Shown: one piece after another, positions 60,377-64,000 of the stretch
How the letters are laid out: each line of letters starts with the position of its first letter
Position numbering within the stretch: the stretch's first letter is position 1
Assembly (NCBI GenBank): GCA_014058105.1
Contig: JACGCM010001594.1
Location: 806,001-870,000, forward strand
Source: Kingdonia uniflora
Lineage: Eukaryota; Streptophyta; Magnoliopsida; Ranunculales; Circaeasteraceae
Direction of reading: 5' to 3'
DNA: 64,000 nucleotides
Made by a program: the position numbers and the translations under genes
Notes under the pieces: generated by a model
The model's database searches: none
The model's input: only the letters and a program-made list of their open reading frames with translations
What the model was told of the DNA's origin: nothing

Positions 60377-61200
60377 ATTGCAGATATATAGCATCCGCCA
60401 AGTAGTATTCTCCATGTCGTACTGTTTCCATCGTTGTTGAAACCTGGCATTCCAAAAAAAGTTTGTTATATCCATAAATCATGATATGCCACTACTTCCA
60501 AAATGATTATTGGTGTTATCTTATGCCCTGTGTATTGACCTGCCCAAGCCGTATGATAATTTTTCCACTCCAAATGCATGCAATCCAAACTACATAGCAT
60601 ACCGGGAAATCCATGCTTCTCGCCAACGCACAACAACCGTTTTAATCTGCACTGAATTGTGTGATCATCGCTTTTAAAAATCTGGTAAGGGCATCAATTG
60701 TTGTGGTCTCTCCAATCCGAGCATAATCATCTACGATGTCCACCGACACTCCTAATGCAAACATTCGGAATACCGCCATAAGTTTTTGATGAGGTGATAA
60801 ACCCAAAACATTTGTACAATTTTGTTTGCGAGCAAAAAACTTGTCATAAGCAACCACCACATTCGAAATACGATCGAAAGTCCTTGTCTCATACGAAATC
60901 TCTTACGAAACTTTTTGCTTCTGTAAACATTCACATCACGGAAGTAGTCGTGCATGAGTAGCTTAAGATGGAAAATACATGAGCAATTTATGGTTTTATG
61001 CCTAATAACCAAACCAACACAAGTTTCGGAAGATTTTGTTTCTTCTAATTCATCAATTTTGGCTTGATTGATCAATATCTTTATGTTAATCGTATTAATA
61101 ACATCGTCATCACTATAATCGGTTGAAGAATCATCAATATCCTCTTCCTCTTCCTCTTCCTCTTCCTCTTCCTCCTCAGATGAAGAATCGATGAAAAGAT
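60377..61200 (-). pseudogene. Harbinger transposase, N-terminal and middle part
   Basis: Minus strand, starting with an acidic Glu/Asp-rich leader coded by a (CTCTTC)n repeat at 61139-61178, then MHDYFRDVNVYRSKKFRKRF, a frame change, and NVLGLSPHQKLMAVFRMFAL with DDYARIGETTTIDALTRFLK (60642-60860). The catalytic strand CSLDCMHLEWKN (first Asp) is at about 60560-60595 and GFNNDGNS (second Asp) near 60421-60450. GEYYLADAIYL ends at the copia LTR. The third acidic residue lies in 35410-35460. Motif order matches PIF/Harbinger DDE transposases. Confidence 0.87.
61139..61178. repeat. (CTCTTC)n microsatellite
   Basis: Near-perfect hexamer run; on minus it encodes a Glu-rich stretch of the transposase leader. 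Confidence 0.9.
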
Positions 61201-61321
61201 CAAGAACTGCCTTAAAATTTATCAGATATGAGAATAAATACTAAAATTTAAGTAAGAGAATATTTGGATTTGATTATGGGATAGTATAAGGTGAATTATT
61301 TGGTGAATATATTCCCTTAAT

Positions 61322-61400
61322 CAAATATAGCCGTTATGAACCCATTATAGCTGTTAGGAACAAATTATAGCCATTAGGAACAAAATATAGCTGTTTGAAC
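61322..61400. repeat. ~20-bp subterminal tandem repeat of Harbinger
   Basis: Four units of the form ATATAGC-GTTAGGAACAA with steps of about 20 bp, upstream of the transposase. Possibly transposase binding sites or promoter repeats. Confidence 0.7.
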
Positions 61401-61428
61401 AAAAAGAAATTGACTCAGAAAAATAAGT

Positions 61429-61454
61429 GCCTGATTATTTTATTTCAATCAGGC
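61429..61454. repeat. Hairpin at right part of Harbinger
   Basis: Stem GCCTGATT / AATCAGGC with a 10-base loop, comparable to the GCC hairpins at 32924-33009. Confidence 0.65.
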
Positions 61455-61480
61455 GCCTGTTTCGTTGAGTCAAATTTTTT

Positions 61481-61719
61481 TGTCTTTACAAAACTACATG
61501 ATTTCAAATAGGGAAAATATGGATACACCAATGACCAAACAACAAAAACTATCCTTGCACTACTAACGAAAATTAAATATCCATAGACCAATATCCATAC
61601 AGCACATATGAACGAAATTTTTAAGTTAGCCAACAACAAAATATATAAACATCCAAGTTAACCAGAACTCAAAGTTAAACAAAAATTATACGCCACAATT
61701 GAAATATTCAAGCTAACCA
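61481..61719. other. Spacer right of Harbinger
   Basis: AT-rich, no gene seen; probably 3' UTR of the minus-strand PMD gene or flanking DNA. Confidence 0.4.
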
Positions 61720-64000
61720 AACAACTAAAAAGATCTCCATGTCTGTCTTGATTGTCGGGGAGGAGCGTCCCACCTTGAGATGTCCTCCCCCTTGAACCCC
61801 TCCCCTTAGAAGCTCCCGCTTGAGAAATTTCTACTTGAGAAGTTCCCGCTTCACCTTCGTCATCTTCCCAATTGACTACAACCCCCTAAAACATACAAAA
61901 TTATGTTACTATTAATTAAAGCAACAAATCTTAATTAAATGGACAATATATTATAAAATCCTATTATTAGCGCTGAAAATGAAAAATGTTCAAACAATTT
62001 ACTTCTCTACCTAAATAGTCATTCAATTGGGAAAGACTGTACTCTGCACGAGTCAAGCTCGTGGTAAAATATATAATACGACTCTCGTTATGAAGGTGCC
62101 AAGCTTCCAAATCTAAGGTCTTATCAAGTGTAAACTTCTGCATACCCTCAGTCATAGTGAAAAGGTTATATCATGTTAGTACAACTTCTACATTAGAGGT
62201 CGTAGCAATAGAAGGAATGATATGCCACGTAGTTCTATGTAGCACCCCAAACTCCATAATCTATCCAGGGTAATTACTAAGACGTGGGGCAGGGATTTGT
62301 GTCTCCTGAGAATAAAAATCTATAGTATGAAACTCAACATGTGGAAAGATATATAACTCCGCCTGTCAAAGCACCAAGGCCTGGGGTGTCGATGTTGCCA
62401 CACATTGCAATGTCTGACATGAGTACACCATTTTAAACATGCCTCCAGTAGACATCATAGTCGACATGGTGACCCACAATATACTGTTGTGCTTCGATCC
62501 AGCCCACTGCTTGGAGGGAATGAACCACATCGGGACTCAAGAAGTAATGGAGTCTCTCTGGAGGGTTCTAAGGCACTACACGATGCTCTAGCTGAGCCGA
62601 ATAAGGGTCCCCAAGATACCACTCATATCCGCCAAATGAGTTTTTGCAGGAGAACTCTTTTATGACTGATATTATCGGTGATGATTACCTCCCACTTTAG
62701 TGCATTCTTAATACTTTTAAAAGAAGTCCCATTGCATGTTATGGACTGTACAAAAATCTAGTTGTTGCCTCATCAGTGTTATATGAGGTTTTGCCTGATT
62801 TCCCATAAGTTTTCATCTTTTAGTGTGCCAGGAGGACATCCTTGGCCAAAAATCATCTAACCTATTATCTATCAAGATATGATGGCATATCTGACAATAC
62901 TCATAGATACTGTAGAAGATAAAAAAAATATATTAATTTTCCAAATAACATTGAATAAATAAAAAATAAATAATTAGAACTACTAATTAAAAATATTATA
63001 CCTCGATCAATTGGAAAAGGCTGCCGATGTATTTCACTTCATGTTTGGATGCTTGGTCAAGGCAGTAGTAAAGATGCCCTAATATAGTGGAGTCAAAGTT
63101 GATTGTAGGTCCCTTCTTCTCTATTAGAAGAATTAGACCCAACAACTCTTGTCGAGCCCAGCTCCTCGAGTTCCCAAATAAGACACCTCCAAAGTACAAT
63201 AGCATAAATGCCTGAAAGATTGTATTAGCATGCATTAGTAGGATCTTTGATGTTTACTCTAGAATGGTCAAGGTTAAGTCTGGAGGCAAAAAAAAACTAA
63301 CACGTCCCATTCCATAATCTTTAGAGACCATATTGGGAAAAATTGTTATAGCGTTACCGTATTCCGTGTATGAATCATCCAATACCATCGGCTCTCCTAT
63401 CCCAATACATATCCTGGTATGCACTGCAAAATCTATAAGAGTGATCCCTAGCTCTTTACAAGGTAGGTGAAATGTGTACGTGGTTGCCTACCAACGCTCA
63501 ACCATCGATATTATTACTTGGTTATCTTCATTCCCAACTTTAGAATCAAATAAAATCATCAAATTGGTGGCCTTTAATCTCTGCTTCAAGTTAGGTACAT
63601 TAATAAGTATTAAGTACACTTCACAGAGCTTGACTAATACTGATCAACATTTAAATCCCACCCGAGCCTGGAATGACATTAATAAACACAAATAAGAATA
63701 TCTAAATTAATTCTACCGAAAGAAATACTTTGCAATAATTATAAAACCAATAATTGTTAAATAGTGTTGTTTCCAACTTACCGATATAGTAGAAACTAAT
63801 GTGGACAAATGACCATTCCCATCAAATTGTGTGAGTCACCGAAAGTCACGTGGTTCATAATTTTGCATGAAAGATACTGGAGGTTCGATAAAGACATTGA
63901 GTTCTTTGTAAATGATTTTATGTTTCTTGCCGGATAAAAATTACATTTGGGATGGTTGACCTTCGCTTTCATCAGACTTAAATTCCTCCTCCTCATCGTC
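61720..64000 (-). pseudogene. Second PMD (MAIL/MAIN-like) gene, runs off the right end
   Basis: Minus strand. Near 63796-64000 the frame reads an acidic start then IEPPVSFMQNYEPRDFR. The PMD signature MVERW (stop) ATTYTFHLPCKELGITL lies at about 63435-63510, with a TAG at 63488-63490 where Trp, Arg or Gln is expected. FMLLYFGGVLFGN and TILGHLYYCLDQASKHEVKY (62996-63235) are the middle PMD helices. A good intron (donor at 63001, acceptor TACAG at 62910) leads to YEYCQICHHILIDNRLDDFW. The last exon, after an acceptor near 61887, is Gly/Ser/Arg-rich (SKGRGSRGRTSQGG). More divergent than the PMD at 28002-30525 and damaged by several stops. Confidence 0.7.

Larger units (their letters stand above)
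32781..61480. mobile_element. PIF/Harbinger DNA transposon, split by nested retroelements
   Basis: The left part (32781-35541) has a Myb/SANT-like ORF1 on plus and the C-terminal end of a DDE transposase on minus. The right part (60377-61480) has the N-terminal and middle transposase on minus. Between them lies the 24.8-kb outer copia nest. Two convergent genes, one Myb/SANT-like and one DDE, are the hallmark of PIF/Harbinger. Both ends carry short GCC-containing hairpins. Exact terminal inverted repeats and TWA target duplications were not resolved, so the outer limits are estimates. Both genes are broken. Confidence 0.8.

Overview
The window looks like nuclear DNA of a flowering plant, probably a dicot, from a repeat-rich, heterochromatin-like region. 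It is AT-rich, has plant-type introns, and is almost entirely transposable elements in various states of decay: Ty3/gypsy Athila-like and Tat-like, several Ty1/copia, PIF/Harbinger, MITEs, and two plant mobile domain (PMD) genes. No bacterial-type operon, rRNA, tRNA or CRISPR array was seen, and no intact host gene could be recognised. Every long reading frame is interrupted by stops or frameshifts.

Layout from left to right. 1-1008 is unassigned. 1009-11720 is a ten-copy tandem array with a unit of about 1.06-1.09 kb; part of each unit is homologous to a copia-type LTR fragment at 12740-13096. A minus-strand copia-like internal remnant with a primer-binding-site-like sequence links the two. 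13097-15804 holds a small unknown reading frame ending in a poly(A) run, a 460-bp MITE with three internal palindromes, and unassigned sequence. 15805-26195 is a complete-length but dead Athila-like element with matching 5-bp target duplications. 26196-27250 is unassigned. 27251-27888 is a two-copy 318-bp repeat built of regularly spaced ATTGTCGA...TCGACAAT modules. 28002-32780 is a decayed PMD-plus-coiled-coil gene whose introns carry more of the same modules.

From about 32781 to 61480 there is a deep nest. A PIF/Harbinger element (Myb/SANT-like ORF1 on plus, transposase on minus) is split inside its transposase by a copia element (35542-60376). That copia element received the 3' part of a Tat-like gypsy element (about 38880-52300), which was split by a second Tat-like element (41188-49010). 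A second copia element (53878-58502) lies in the outer copia RNase H region. Both Tat copies carry antisense coiled-coil reading frames between pol and the 3' LTR. A second PMD gene on the minus strand (61720-64000) runs off the right end.

Nothing here forms a working pathway; the relationships are those of insertion order and decay. The observations most worth following are the 28-bp hairpin modules with a constant 20-bp half-site spacing, the satellite-like array related to an LTR, and the clean reconstruction of nested insertion order. All domain calls come from motif recognition by eye; no database or alignment program was run.
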